Assembly (NCBI RefSeq): GCF_001882345.1
Contig: NZ_MINL01000001.1
Coordinates: 2,773,357 to 2,837,356, forward strand
DNA: 64,000 bases
Reading direction: 5' to 3'
Origin: Halomonas sp. QHL1
Lineage (GTDB): Bacteria; Pseudomonadota; Gammaproteobacteria; Pseudomonadales; Halomonadaceae
Within the stretch, counting starts at the first letter, position 1. The number at the start of each line of letters is the position of its first letter. The position numbers and the translations under genes are program-made. Below the pieces are notes generated by a model. It did no database searches and was not told the DNA's origin. It saw nothing but the letters and a program-made list of their open reading frames with translations. Of the stretch, positions 27,003 through 36,165 are shown piece by piece.

Positions 27003-27177
27003 CTCTTGAGTATTGTCATCAAACTTTTATCCTCAACCCCTGTGCGTGGCAGCGCCAATATTGACGGTGCGCAGCTGAGACGCCAAGACGTGCATATAGG
27101 ACTAGTATAACGGCAACGCAAAGCGCAAGAAAATGCTACTAAGCGCGCTTATGTGATCCATAGGTACTATCTACGCT

Positions 27178-28128
27178 TTATTTTGCTGCTTCGCCCCCCT
27201 CGTCACCACCTTTCCACGCTAATAAACGCTGCTGTGCAAAGCGCACAAAACCCGCCTCCTGATAGAGCTGTTTGGCCGGCACATTAACATCATCCACCCC
27301 CAGCATAATTTCCTGCACGCCTGCCTGCTGGGCAAGCTCCAAGGCTTTATTTAACAGCGATCGTCCCAAACCTTTGCCACGCCACTCGGGTGTTAGTCCC
27401 ATTAGCATTAGCTCCCAGCGGCCTAGCGCAGGGCGCGGCGCAAGCAGTAGAACGCCCACCACAACTTCTTGATAGCCAACGGCGTACCAGTGCTGTGGCG
27501 CTTGGGGATCCTGCTGATAAAATCCGGCTAATAACTCTTCAACCGAGAGTACGTCGCGCAGAGGACGGCTATCCAGCGAATCCTGCCCCACGGCTGCCAA
27601 TAGGGTTAGCTGTTCCGACTGAGAAAACTCGCTAAGCGGCTGAAGCGATAACGGGATCGCTTCATTCATCGCTAAGCGGCGTTGACTGCTCGCCGTTAAG
27701 TGCTCCAAGCAAGCTAAACGCTGCATACCATGCTCGACTAACAGCGCTTCTGATACGGACGACTGGGGTGAAAGTTCCAAGTGGCACAAGCGAATATTCT
27801 GCGTTTTTACCCACGCATAGGCTGCACGCAACAGCACGCTAGTATGCGCGCCCTGCTTGTTGGGCAACTCTTCGGGTAACCATAGCTGCGCCATGTTCAT
27901 GGGCAGGTGTTGCACCCAGATGGCGCCTGTGAGCCGACCCGCTTCAAGCGTTACCCATAGCCCTCCCCAGGAGGCGTCCGGCTGATCGTACATTGCCTTA
28001 ACGGCAGCGCTCAGGGCTGCTTGTAGCTCTGGGTCATGGGCGGCAGCAAGCTGCAGCAGTGCTTCGCGTCGTCTATCTGGTGGGCAAAGCATCACAGCTG
28101 GGGTGTTTGAGTGGGAATGAGACGTCAT
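27178..28128 (-). CDS. GNAT family N-acetyltransferase
   Basis: A 316-residue acetyltransferase. The C-terminal GNAT domain has the acetyl-CoA loop LTPEWRGKGLGRSLL and a typical end (NVPAKQLYQEAGFVRF); the N-terminal half looks like a degenerate second GNAT fold (TGAIWVQHLP). The substrate is unknown. It stands alone, divergent from the response-regulator gene. Confidence 0.85.
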   Translation of the reverse strand: MTSHSHSNTPAVMLCPPDRRREALLQLAAAHDPELQAALSAAVKAMYDQPDASWGGLWVTLEAGRLTGAIWVQHLPMNMAQLWLPEELPNKQGAHTSVLLRAAYAWVKTQNIRLCHLELSPQSSVSEALLVEHGMQRLACLEHLTASSQRRLAMNEAIPLSLQPLSEFSQSEQLTLLAAVGQDSLDSRPLRDVLSVEELLAGFYQQDPQAPQHWYAVGYQEVVVGVLLLAPRPALGRWELMLMGLTPEWRGKGLGRSLLNKALELAQQAGVQEIMLGVDDVNVPAKQLYQEAGFVRFAQQRLLAWKGGDEGGEAAK

Positions 28129-28297
28129 GGCTGATCAATCAAATGCAGAGCTCCGAGGTAGTAAGAAAGCGTGCTACGTTATTAGCCTATAATTTATAGC
28201 CCCATCCTGACTGCCTAAGCCTTTGCACGCTACCCCTATCCGTGCTTATTTCTAGGCTTAATGATGGCGCTTGATTTGAAGGAGTAACCATCCCGCC

Positions 28298-28978
28298 ATG
28301 CGTATATTGTTGGTAGAAGATGACCCAAGTTTAGCCTCGGGTATTCGCTTGGCATTAAAGCCCGAGCACTTCACGGTGGATCACCTTAGCGATGGCGTGA
28401 CCGCCCTGGCCGCGTTAGAGGAAGGGGAACCCTTCGATGTGGTCATACTCGACCTGGGTCTACCACGCATGGATGGCATGCAGATACTGGAAGCCGTACG
28501 GCGACAGGGTAATCGCGTACCCATTTTAGTTTTAACCGCCCGGGATGCTGTCGATGAACGCATCGCTGGATTAGATGCGGGTGCCGATGATTATTTAACC
28601 AAGCCGTTTGAAGTCGCTGAACTAAAAGCACGCCTACGTGCCCTGCTGCGGCGCAGTAGTGATCAGGTAAACAGTGCCCTAGAGTGTCGAGGTGTCTGCC
28701 TGGATCCGTTAACCATGCAGGTTAGCTACCTGGGAAAACCCGTGGTGTTATCACGGCGGGAATTGACCCTACTGCAAGAGTTTATGAGCCACCCTGGGCG
28801 AGTATTCACCCGCGATACGCTAACGCGCTTGGTTTATGGCTGGGATGAAGACGTAGAAAGCAACGCCATTGAAGTACATGTGCACCATCTTCGGCGCAAA
28901 TTCTTTCCTCACCTGATTCGTACGCTACGCGGCATTGGTTACGTAATGGATAAAACGGACCAGGATCAGCGCTCATGA
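28298..28978 (+). CDS. OmpR-family response regulator (QseB/PmrA-like)
   Basis: A 226-residue two-component regulator. The receiver has acidic EDD (7-9), phospho-acceptor Asp52 (VVILDLGLPRMDG) and Lys102 (TKPFE); the C-terminal winged helix ends in VHHLRRKF and IRTLRGIGYVMD. GAAGGAG precedes the ATG. The gene overlaps the kinase gene by 4 bp, so they are a cognate pair. Confidence 0.95.
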   Translation: MRILLVEDDPSLASGIRLALKPEHFTVDHLSDGVTALAALEEGEPFDVVILDLGLPRMDGMQILEAVRRQGNRVPILVLTARDAVDERIAGLDAGADDYLTKPFEVAELKARLRALLRRSSDQVNSALECRGVCLDPLTMQVSYLGKPVVLSRRELTLLQEFMSHPGRVFTRDTLTRLVYGWDEDVESNAIEVHVHHLRRKFFPHLIRTLRGIGYVMDKTDQDQRS

Positions 28979-30360
28979 CCTCTATCCGCCAACGCACGCT
29001 TGGGCTAGCGCTGCTGGTATTTGGCATTAGCATGCTGGTGATTGGCTTTATTAGCTACCGCTACGCTGCCCATGAAATTGAAGCGTTATACGATGCCAGC
29101 CTTGCGCAAGACGCGCGCTTGTTAGAAGGCCTGCTGCAAGCGCCTCTGCCGGAGGAGACACGCGGTATACTGATCAATAGTTTAGAAAATGCTTTAGGAA
29201 GTGCGGCGAGATCCAGCCAACGCGTAGCAGGGTACCGCGCGGACAGTCAGTTGGGCTTTCAGCTATGGGAAGGGGAACGCCTCCTGCTACGCTCTGCCAA
29301 TGCCCCCGAGCCGCCGCTGGCGGATCAACCCTCCGGCTTCACTAGTCAGTCTATCGATGAGGTCGAGTGGCGCATTTATGTACACGAAGTCACCCACTCC
29401 ACTCAGCGAATTGTGGTGAGTGAGCGTGAAGACGTTCGCGGCGATATTATAAGAGCGGTTGCGTTGCGTACATTGATGCCCGACCTGATTGGCCTGCCGC
29501 TACTCACCATTTTACTATGGTGGTCTATCGGCTGGGGGCTGGCACCGCTATCCCGCATGGCTGAGCAAATACGTAGTCGTGATCCGCATAATTTGCAGCC
29601 CTTAACGCTTAGCCCACTGCCTCATGAGTTAGACACTATCGCCGGAGCGCTTAATCGGTTATTGAAGCGACTTCGCATAATGCGCGTGCGCGAAAAGCGC
29701 TTTATTGCCGATGCCGCTCATGAGCTACGCACGCCATTAGCGGTACTTGATCTACACACACAAAATGCCCTGACTGCCGAAAACCCCGAAGATCGCCGGG
29801 AGGCACTCAACCACCTGCGCGGAGGCGTCGCACGGGCCACGCGTTTGGTCACCCAGTTATTAACACTGGCTCGCTTGGAGCCTGAAGAGGAATCACTGCC
29901 CGAGTACCGCACTAGCCACCTGCTGAGTGAAGTGCGTGAAACCTTGGCCAAACTTTCGCCGCTGGCAGCTGAACACGAACAGCAGCTGTTGCTAAACGCT
30001 GATGAGCAGGCGGATTGGTTAATGTTAGAAGAGCCCGGCGCCATTGAAACCCTGGTACAGAATTTAGTCGGTAATGCCCTCCAGCACTCCCCCCACCAAA
30101 GTGTCATCAGCATTACGCTAGCAACGACGCCACAAGGCTTTCAATTAATGGTGGATGATCAGGGCCCTGGGATACCGATCAATGAGCGCAAAAAAGTGGT
30201 TGAGCGCTTTCAGCGTGCAGGCCCTAGTGCGGGTTCAGGCTTAGGCCTTTCTATTGTTGAGCGGCTAGTGACGCGCCATGGCGGCACCCTCCACCTTGAT
30301 GACGCTCCCAGCGGAGGGCTGCGCGTACGTATTTATCTTCAGCGTCCAAGAGAGGAATAA
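28975..30360 (+). CDS. sensor histidine kinase
   Basis: A 461-residue membrane kinase: TM1 about 9-28, a periplasmic sensor of about 130 residues, TM2 about 165-187, a HAMP linker, the H-box FIADAAHELRTPLAVL (His249), N-box LVQNLVGNALQHSP (about 363), and G-boxes DDQGPGIP and GSGLGLSIVERLV. Architecture and neighbour resemble QseC/PmrB-type kinases. The signal is unknown. Confidence 0.94.
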   Translation: MTSIRQRTLGLALLVFGISMLVIGFISYRYAAHEIEALYDASLAQDARLLEGLLQAPLPEETRGILINSLENALGSAARSSQRVAGYRADSQLGFQLWEGERLLLRSANAPEPPLADQPSGFTSQSIDEVEWRIYVHEVTHSTQRIVVSEREDVRGDIIRAVALRTLMPDLIGLPLLTILLWWSIGWGLAPLSRMAEQIRSRDPHNLQPLTLSPLPHELDTIAGALNRLLKRLRIMRVREKRFIADAAHELRTPLAVLDLHTQNALTAENPEDRREALNHLRGGVARATRLVTQLLTLARLEPEEESLPEYRTSHLLSEVRETLAKLSPLAAEHEQQLLLNADEQADWLMLEEPGAIETLVQNLVGNALQHSPHQSVISITLATTPQGFQLMVDDQGPGIPINERKKVVERFQRAGPSAGSGLGLSIVERLVTRHGGTLHLDDAPSGGLRVRIYLQRPREE

Positions 30361-30427
30361 TATTTTCTTTGCTTCCTAAGCTTAGTTTTATGGATCTCTT
30401 AAGGTTGCGGTAAGAATTGCATGTAAC

Positions 30428-30483
30428 TGTGGAGCAACACGGTAAACCAGATGGTAACGGTTTACCTTTTCTCCACAAGGAGG
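30428..30483 (+). promoter_or_regulatory. structured leader at the CBS-protein ribosome site
   Basis: Nested inverted repeats: outer arms TGTGGAG (30428-30434) / CTCCACA (30471-30477), inner arms GGTAAACC (30441-30448) / GGTTTACC (30459-30466), the latter followed by TTTT. The outer stem ends on the first base of the strong Shine-Dalgarno AAGGAGG (30477-30483), 8 nt before ATG 30492. It could terminate the two-component transcript, control initiation of the CBS gene, or both. Confidence 0.45.
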
Positions 30484-30491
30484 TCCCCTCG

Positions 30492-31091
30492 ATGAACCAA
30501 GTCACCTTTTCACCTAAACCCTTAATTCAACTCGGCGCAACACCACTGCTGGCTATGCCTGCAGCCCGGCGGTTACTGCCTACTAGTCCTGCCATGGCGG
30601 TGCTTACCGATTTTTCTCAAGTAGTACCCCAATCGGTTGATGCGGACACACCCATTGACGAAGCACACCTTAAGATGCGCTATGGTGGCGTACGGCTGCT
30701 GTTTGTCATGGATAACAAAGCGCACTGTATCGGCGTAATTACTTCAAAAGAAGTGATTGGCTCACGGCGTATCAATCTAGCCATGCAGCAGCGAAACCTT
30801 AGCCGCGAAGACATTACCGCTGAAATGATTATGACTCCGTGGCACAAGCTGAGCGCCATGCCCGTCTCCCAACTGGCATCATTGACAATTGAAGACCTGG
30901 TGCTGTCGATGGAAGCTTTTACCGATCAACATCTGTTAATCACTGAGCAAAACGATAATCACGAAATTAGGATTCGTGGCATTATTTCGGCAACCGATAT
31001 ACAGAGTGCAGTGGGTAAAGAGATCAATCCGATGCCCAGAGCAAAAAGCTTTGCCGATATTTGCCACGTTATAACTGGCCACGATCTATAA
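30492..31091 (+). CDS. CBS-domain protein
   Basis: A protein of 199 residues with a pair of CBS-like repeats: about 60-110 (SVDADTPIDEAHLKM, LLFVMDNKAHCIGVIT) and 115-180 (MTPWHKLSAMPVSQL, RGIISATDIQ). CBS pairs bind adenosine nucleotides or SAM and act as regulatory modules; no effector domain is attached. The start is fixed by AAGGAGG 8 nt upstream of ATG 30492. It lies tail-to-tail with nhaD. Confidence 0.85.
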   Translation: MNQVTFSPKPLIQLGATPLLAMPAARRLLPTSPAMAVLTDFSQVVPQSVDADTPIDEAHLKMRYGGVRLLFVMDNKAHCIGVITSKEVIGSRRINLAMQQRNLSREDITAEMIMTPWHKLSAMPVSQLASLTIEDLVLSMEAFTDQHLLITEQNDNHEIRIRGIISATDIQSAVGKEINPMPRAKSFADICHVITGHDL

Positions 31092-31120
31092 AGTTCTGAT
31101 CATTAACTAATTTACTCCTA

Positions 31121-31158
31121 AAAACGCCCCTCATTGAGTAATCAATAAGGGGCGTTTT
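31121..31158. terminator. bidirectional terminator between CBS gene and nhaD
   Basis: Stem AAAACGCCCCT (31121-31131) with AGGGGCGTTTT (31148-31158), extended inside by ATTGA/TCAAT. An A-run leads in and a T-run leads out, so it works on either strand for the convergent genes. Confidence 0.88.
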
Positions 31159-31176
31159 CCGTTTGCAATACAGCGC

Positions 31177-32643
31177 TTAAAACAACGCGCTGTTAATCCA
31201 GAGGTGCGTGGCAATGCTGCCGATATAACCCAATAAAATAGCCGGCACCCAACGTAGGTGCACGGAAAAAGTATAGATTCCCCGAGCCTGGCCCATAAGG
31301 GCAACACCAGCGGCGGAGCCCATCGAGAGCAAACTGCCCCCCACGCCCGCAGTTAGGGTAATCAACAGCCAGTTACCCTCGGACATATCTGGGGCCATGG
31401 AAAGTACTGCGTACATAACAGGGATGTTATCGACGACTGCCGAGATAAGCCCTAGCACCACGTTAGCCCACACCGGGTTCCAATTACCGTAGAGTGTTTC
31501 AGAAAGCAGGCTGAGATAACCCATAAAGCCAAGGCCGCCCACACACATCACCACCCCGTAGAAGAACAGCAGCGTATCCCACTCGGAGCGCGCAATGCGG
31601 CTGAAAATATCAAACGGTACCACGCTACCCAGTTGCTCCAGCTTCTTCCAATCGCCTCGGCGGGAGTAGCGCTCCCGCTTGCGTTCAAGCGAACGGGGCA
31701 GGCTGCGGCGCAGGTAGTAACCAAAGAACTGTAGTAACCCTAAACCAAACATCATGCCCATGGCGGGGGGTAAATACAGCACAGAGTGGCAGAGTACCGA
31801 AATGGCCACGGTGAGCAAAAACAGCAAGATAATCCGCCGCGCGCCGCGCTTGAGCCACACATTCTCTTGTAACGCCGCAGGCTGACGATTAGCAATGAAG
31901 AAATTCATGATAACGGCAGGTATCATGAAATTAACCACCGCGGGTAACAGCAGCGCGAAGAAGCCTTCAAACGGCACTTGCCCCGCTTGCCACACCATCA
32001 ACGTAGTGATATCGCCAAACGGGCTAAAGGCACCGCCTGCGTTGGAAGCCACCACCACGTTGACGCAGCAAAGGCCGATAAACTTGTTATCCCCTTCGGC
32101 CACTTTCAGCACCACAGCACACATCAGCATGGCGGTAGTCATATTGTTGGCGATCGCTGAAATACCAAATGCCATGACGCCGGTAATCCAAAACAGGCTG
32201 CGATAGCTGAAACCTTTGCGCACCAGCCAAGAACGCAGCGCATCAAATACCCGGCGCTCTTCCATAGCGTTGATATACGTCATTGCCACCAGCAAAAACA
32301 GCAGCAGTTCGGCGTATTCAAGTAGCGTTTCACGGAAGGCGGTTTGCGCCTCTTCCGGCATGCCCGCTTGTACATAAACCCAGGCGACGAGCGCCCAGAT
32401 AAGGCCTGCTGCAACCAATACAGGCTTAGACTTACGCATGTGCAGTAGCTCTTCACTCATCACCAACGCGTAGGCGAGCACGAAGATCACGACAGAAGAG
32501 ATACCGGCAAGCGAAAGAGTAAGATCCAGTGGCCCGGCGGCGGCATAAGAGAGGGAAGGAAAAATAAAAAGACAGCAGGCGAGCAACAACCAAGCGACCC
32601 GGCTAGCATGATGCCGGGTTACGAGGACGTTTGGTGGTTTCAT
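31177..32643 (-). CDS. nhaD: NhaD-type Na+/H+ antiporter
   Basis: A 488-residue ion transporter with a signal-like N-terminus (LFIFPSLSYAAA) and about 12 membrane segments. Conserved blocks include GISAIANNMTTAMLMCAVVLKV, NAGGAFSPFGDITTLMVWQ, AVVDNIPVMYAVLSM and GVGGSLLSMGSAAGVALMG. These are the ion-translocating parts of NhaD, an antiporter characteristic of halophilic and marine bacteria that expels sodium at alkaline pH. I use ATG 32643; a TTG five codons earlier is less likely. Confidence 0.93.
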   Translation of the reverse strand: MKPPNVLVTRHHASRVAWLLLACCLFIFPSLSYAAAGPLDLTLSLAGISSVVIFVLAYALVMSEELLHMRKSKPVLVAAGLIWALVAWVYVQAGMPEEAQTAFRETLLEYAELLLFLLVAMTYINAMEERRVFDALRSWLVRKGFSYRSLFWITGVMAFGISAIANNMTTAMLMCAVVLKVAEGDNKFIGLCCVNVVVASNAGGAFSPFGDITTLMVWQAGQVPFEGFFALLLPAVVNFMIPAVIMNFFIANRQPAALQENVWLKRGARRIILLFLLTVAISVLCHSVLYLPPAMGMMFGLGLLQFFGYYLRRSLPRSLERKRERYSRRGDWKKLEQLGSVVPFDIFSRIARSEWDTLLFFYGVVMCVGGLGFMGYLSLLSETLYGNWNPVWANVVLGLISAVVDNIPVMYAVLSMAPDMSEGNWLLITLTAGVGGSLLSMGSAAGVALMGQARGIYTFSVHLRWVPAILLGYIGSIATHLWINSALF

Positions 32644-32800
32644 GGTGATGTTATCCAATCAGAAGGGAGAAAGACCGCCACGATCATAAGCACCCTAACG
32701 ACATGCTGCAACGCAACGGCTGCGCATAAGATGCGGCCAATTGCCGCATCTTGTAAAGCGTTTTTATTGGCCTAACTAAATCTAAAGTCTGGTACCTAAC

Positions 32801-34642
32801 TCACTCCACCGTCACACTTTTAGCCAGGTTGCGGGGCTGATCAACATCGGTGCCTTTAAGCACGGCCACGTGGTAACTCAATAGCTGTAGCGGCAGGGTG
32901 TACAGCAGCGGCGCCAGCGCTTCATGCACCTGGGGTAGGGTCAGTACGCGAATATCTTCCTGGGCGTCGATACCCACGCTCTCATCAGCAAACACAAACA
33001 GCTGACCGCCGCGGGCGCGGACTTCCTGTAGGTTGGATTTAAGCTTTTCAAGCAGGTCATCGTTGGGGGCGACCGAGATCACCGGCATTTCACTGTCCAC
33101 CAGCGCCAGCGGGCCATGCTTTAATTCGCCAGCGGGGTACGCTTCGGCATGAATATAGGAGATTTCTTTGAGTTTTAACGCCCCTTCAAGGGCAATCGGA
33201 TAGTGCGCCCCACGCCCCAAGAAGAGGGCATGGTGTTTCTCTGCAAACGCTTGGGAAAGCGTTTCGATCTGGCTATCCAACGCCAGCACTCGCTGACATA
33301 CTTCTGGCAGCGTGCGCAGCGCGGCGATGATATCCGGGTATTCGACCTGGTTTTTGGCTTTACTCACTGAAAGCGTTAGTAGCATTAACGCCACTAGCTG
33401 GGTGGTAAAGGCTTTGGTCGAGGCAACGCCAATTTCAGGACCGGCACGGGTCATTAACGTGATGTCTGATTCACGCACCAACGAACTACCAGGCACATTA
33501 CAGATCGCCAGCGAGCCCACATAGTTGAGGGTTTTAGCAAAGCGCAGTGCGGCCAGGGTGTCGGCGGTTTCACCAGACTGGGAGAGGGTGACAAATAGCG
33601 TCCCTTCAGGCACGACCGGGTGGCGGTAGCGATACTCGGAGGCAACTTCGACTTGCACCGGCACCCCCGCATAGCGTTCTAGCCAGTAACGCGCCACCAG
33701 CCCCGCGTGGTAGCTGGTGCCGCAGGCGATGATATGCACGTGGCGAGTACGTTGAAAAAGCGCCAGCGCATCTGGGCCAAAGCTCTCCACTAATACGCTT
33801 TGAGCACTTAGCCGCCCCTCTAATGCCGCCTCAATAACCGTCGGCTGCTCAAAAATTTCCTTGAGCATATAGTGGCGATACTCACCCTTACTGGCCGCGC
33901 CATCGCCGTGCTCAAAGGTATGAATAGGACGCTCAACGTCGTTACCGTGACGATCTACAATGCGAATGGCGCCCTGCTCACGCAGCTCAACCATGTCGCC
34001 CTCTTCAAGGTAAATAAAGCGATCCGTCACCGGCAGCAGGGCCAGCGGGTCAGAGGCTAAAAAGGCTTCCTTAATCCCCACACCAATCACCAGTGGGCTA
34101 CCCTGGCGAGCGCCAACTACCACCCCTGGCTCTTTGGCACTCATTACCCCAAGCGCGTAGGCTCCGCCTAAGCCGTTTACGATCTGCTGCGTAGCATCAA
34201 ATAGGGTAAGCCCATCGGCCAGCTTTTCAGAAAATAAGTGAGCAATCACTTCGGTATCGGTTTCGGAGTTAAACGCATAGCCGCTGCGCTGCAGGTTACC
34301 TTTTATCGCCTCGTAGTTCTCAATAATGCCATTGTGAACAACGGCAACCTGATTTTCATGCACATGGCTACCACTATGATGCGGGTGTGCATTGGCTTCA
34401 GAGGGTTTACCGTGGGTTGCCCAGCGAGTGTGCGCTATGCCCGAACAACCCGGGAGCGCGGCCTTATCCAACTCCGCGGCAAGCGCCGCTACTTTTCCAA
34501 GCGCACGATGACGGGTTAATACCCCATCATTGAACACCGTCATACCGGCCGAATCGTAGCCGCGATACTCCAGGCGCCTTAGCCCTTCTAATAAAATTTC
34601 TTGGACGTTGCGCTGGGCAACGGCAGCTACAATCCCACACAT
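32801..34642 (-). CDS. glmS: glutamine--fructose-6-phosphate aminotransferase
   Basis: A 613-residue enzyme making glucosamine-6-phosphate for peptidoglycan and LPS. The N-terminal nucleophile is Cys2 (MCGIVAAV), with RWATHG and HNGIIENY in the glutaminase domain. Two SIS domains follow (ACGTSYHAG, LSQSGETADT, GRGAHYPIALEGALKLKE) and the C-terminus is LAKSVTVE. GGGAG precedes the start. The 150-bp gap upstream to glmU is AT-rich and may hold its own promoter; no glmS ribozyme is expected or seen. Confidence 0.97.
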   Translation of the reverse strand: MCGIVAAVAQRNVQEILLEGLRRLEYRGYDSAGMTVFNDGVLTRHRALGKVAALAAELDKAALPGCSGIAHTRWATHGKPSEANAHPHHSGSHVHENQVAVVHNGIIENYEAIKGNLQRSGYAFNSETDTEVIAHLFSEKLADGLTLFDATQQIVNGLGGAYALGVMSAKEPGVVVGARQGSPLVIGVGIKEAFLASDPLALLPVTDRFIYLEEGDMVELREQGAIRIVDRHGNDVERPIHTFEHGDGAASKGEYRHYMLKEIFEQPTVIEAALEGRLSAQSVLVESFGPDALALFQRTRHVHIIACGTSYHAGLVARYWLERYAGVPVQVEVASEYRYRHPVVPEGTLFVTLSQSGETADTLAALRFAKTLNYVGSLAICNVPGSSLVRESDITLMTRAGPEIGVASTKAFTTQLVALMLLTLSVSKAKNQVEYPDIIAALRTLPEVCQRVLALDSQIETLSQAFAEKHHALFLGRGAHYPIALEGALKLKEISYIHAEAYPAGELKHGPLALVDSEMPVISVAPNDDLLEKLKSNLQEVRARGGQLFVFADESVGIDAQEDIRVLTLPQVHEALAPLLYTLPLQLLSYHVAVLKGTDVDQPRNLAKSVTVE

Positions 34643-34793
34643 GATTACTCTCCCAGGTTATTAACCAGAGCACTTCAAAAAAGCTATTCAACCAATCCGC
34701 AGAAAGATAAATCAACGGCATGGATATATGAATACGGATTTTTAATGATTCATTGAATGTTGTTTAGAACTATTTTTAATACTTTTTTAACTA

Positions 34794-36164
34794 CTATGGC
34801 TCTGTACGCTTGCTGGGGCGCAGCCAATCGATTTTTTCTAACTGGCGGCCTCGGGTTACTGCTAACGCGTAGTCGGTGACATCTTTAGCAATCGTAGATC
34901 CAGCCCCGACAGTGGCACCTTTGCCTATCGTAACAGGTGCAACCAACGCCGAGTTAGAGCCAATAAAGGCATTATCGCCAATATCAGTGCGGTGTTTATT
35001 AGCCCCATCGTAGTTACAGGTAATAGTGCCTGCGCCCACATTTACATCCCGTCCTAAGTGGGCATCGCCGATGTAGCTTAAGTGATTAATCTTACTGCCC
35101 TCTCCTACATCCGCGTTTTTGGTTTCAACAAAATTGCCCACCTTGGCTTTTACCGCCATTCGCGTACCAGGACGTAACCGTGCGAAGGGGCCAATCTGGT
35201 TTAAACCTGCAGCCACGGTGCCTTCTATTACACTATGGGTGTCTATCACGCTTTGTGCCCCAATGGTGCTGTTTTTGATCACGCAGTAGGGGCCAACCCG
35301 AACGCCTTCGCCTAACTCAACCTCACCTTCAAACACGCAGCCCACATCGATAAATACATCATGCCCGCAGGTTAAACGCCCGCGCACGTCGAGCCGTTCA
35401 GGGTCAGCAAGTGCTACCCCCTGCGCCATCAACTTATCGGCCAACTGGCGTTGATAAACGCGCTCCAAGCGGGCCATTTGCGCTCGGTTATTGACGCCTT
35501 CTACTTCTACCGCTGTATCCGGTTGGGCAGTGCATACCTTGATGCCCTCACCTGCTGCCATGGCGATCACATCGGTTAGGTAGTACTCACCCTGGGCATT
35601 TTCTGCGGAGAGCAGCGGTAACCAGCGTTTTAGCTGGGCGCTAGTCATGGCCATAATGCCGGTATTGCATTCGGTGATGGCAAGCTGGGCGCTGCTGGCA
35701 TCTTTTTGCTCAACAATTGCTACGGCTTCGCCTGCGTCGTCACGCACAATCCGCCCATAGCCCGTGGGGTCAGCTAGCGTTACCGTCAACAGCCCGATGT
35801 GCTGTTCATCCACATGGGCCAACAGCTTGCTTAAAGATTCCCGCTGCAGCAGCGGTACATCGCCGTAAAGGATTAACACCTTGCCGCTCCCCAACTGCTC
35901 AAGCGCTTGCGCCACCGCATGTCCGGTGCCCTTCTGCTCGGCCTGCACGACAAACTGCACAGCTTGTTCTGCCAACGCTTCACGCAGCTGTTCAGCGCCA
36001 TGACCAATCACGACATGGGTGCGATCCGGCTGCAACTCTGAGGCAGTATCCAGCACATGCTGCACCATAGGCTTGCCCGCCAGGGTGTGAAGCACTTTAG
36101 GAGTCTGTGAACGCATCCGCGTGCCTTTACCCGCGGCGAGAATGACAATATCCAGTTCTTGCAT
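34794..36164 (-). CDS. glmU: bifunctional UDP-GlcNAc pyrophosphorylase / GlcN-1-P acetyltransferase
   Basis: A 456-residue enzyme catalysing the last two steps to UDP-GlcNAc. The N-terminal uridyltransferase has LAAGKGTRM and LYGDVPLL; the C-terminal left-handed beta-helix has hexapeptide repeats and the acetyltransferase block NFVETKNADVGEGSKINHLSY with GAGTITCNYDG. I use ATG 36164 because AGGTGA is 5 nt upstream; its ribosome site lies within the end of apbE, whose stop is one base before this ATG. Confidence 0.97.
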   Translation of the reverse strand: MQELDIVILAAGKGTRMRSQTPKVLHTLAGKPMVQHVLDTASELQPDRTHVVIGHGAEQLREALAEQAVQFVVQAEQKGTGHAVAQALEQLGSGKVLILYGDVPLLQRESLSKLLAHVDEQHIGLLTVTLADPTGYGRIVRDDAGEAVAIVEQKDASSAQLAITECNTGIMAMTSAQLKRWLPLLSAENAQGEYYLTDVIAMAAGEGIKVCTAQPDTAVEVEGVNNRAQMARLERVYQRQLADKLMAQGVALADPERLDVRGRLTCGHDVFIDVGCVFEGEVELGEGVRVGPYCVIKNSTIGAQSVIDTHSVIEGTVAAGLNQIGPFARLRPGTRMAVKAKVGNFVETKNADVGEGSKINHLSYIGDAHLGRDVNVGAGTITCNYDGANKHRTDIGDNAFIGSNSALVAPVTIGKGATVGAGSTIAKDVTDYALAVTRGRQLEKIDWLRPSKRTEP

Positions 36165-36165
36165 A

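Noticed and set aside
34643..34793. glmS ribozyme/riboswitch in the gap before glmS
   Set aside because: The gap is short and AT-rich and no ribozyme core was seen; gammaproteobacteria control glmS by small RNAs.
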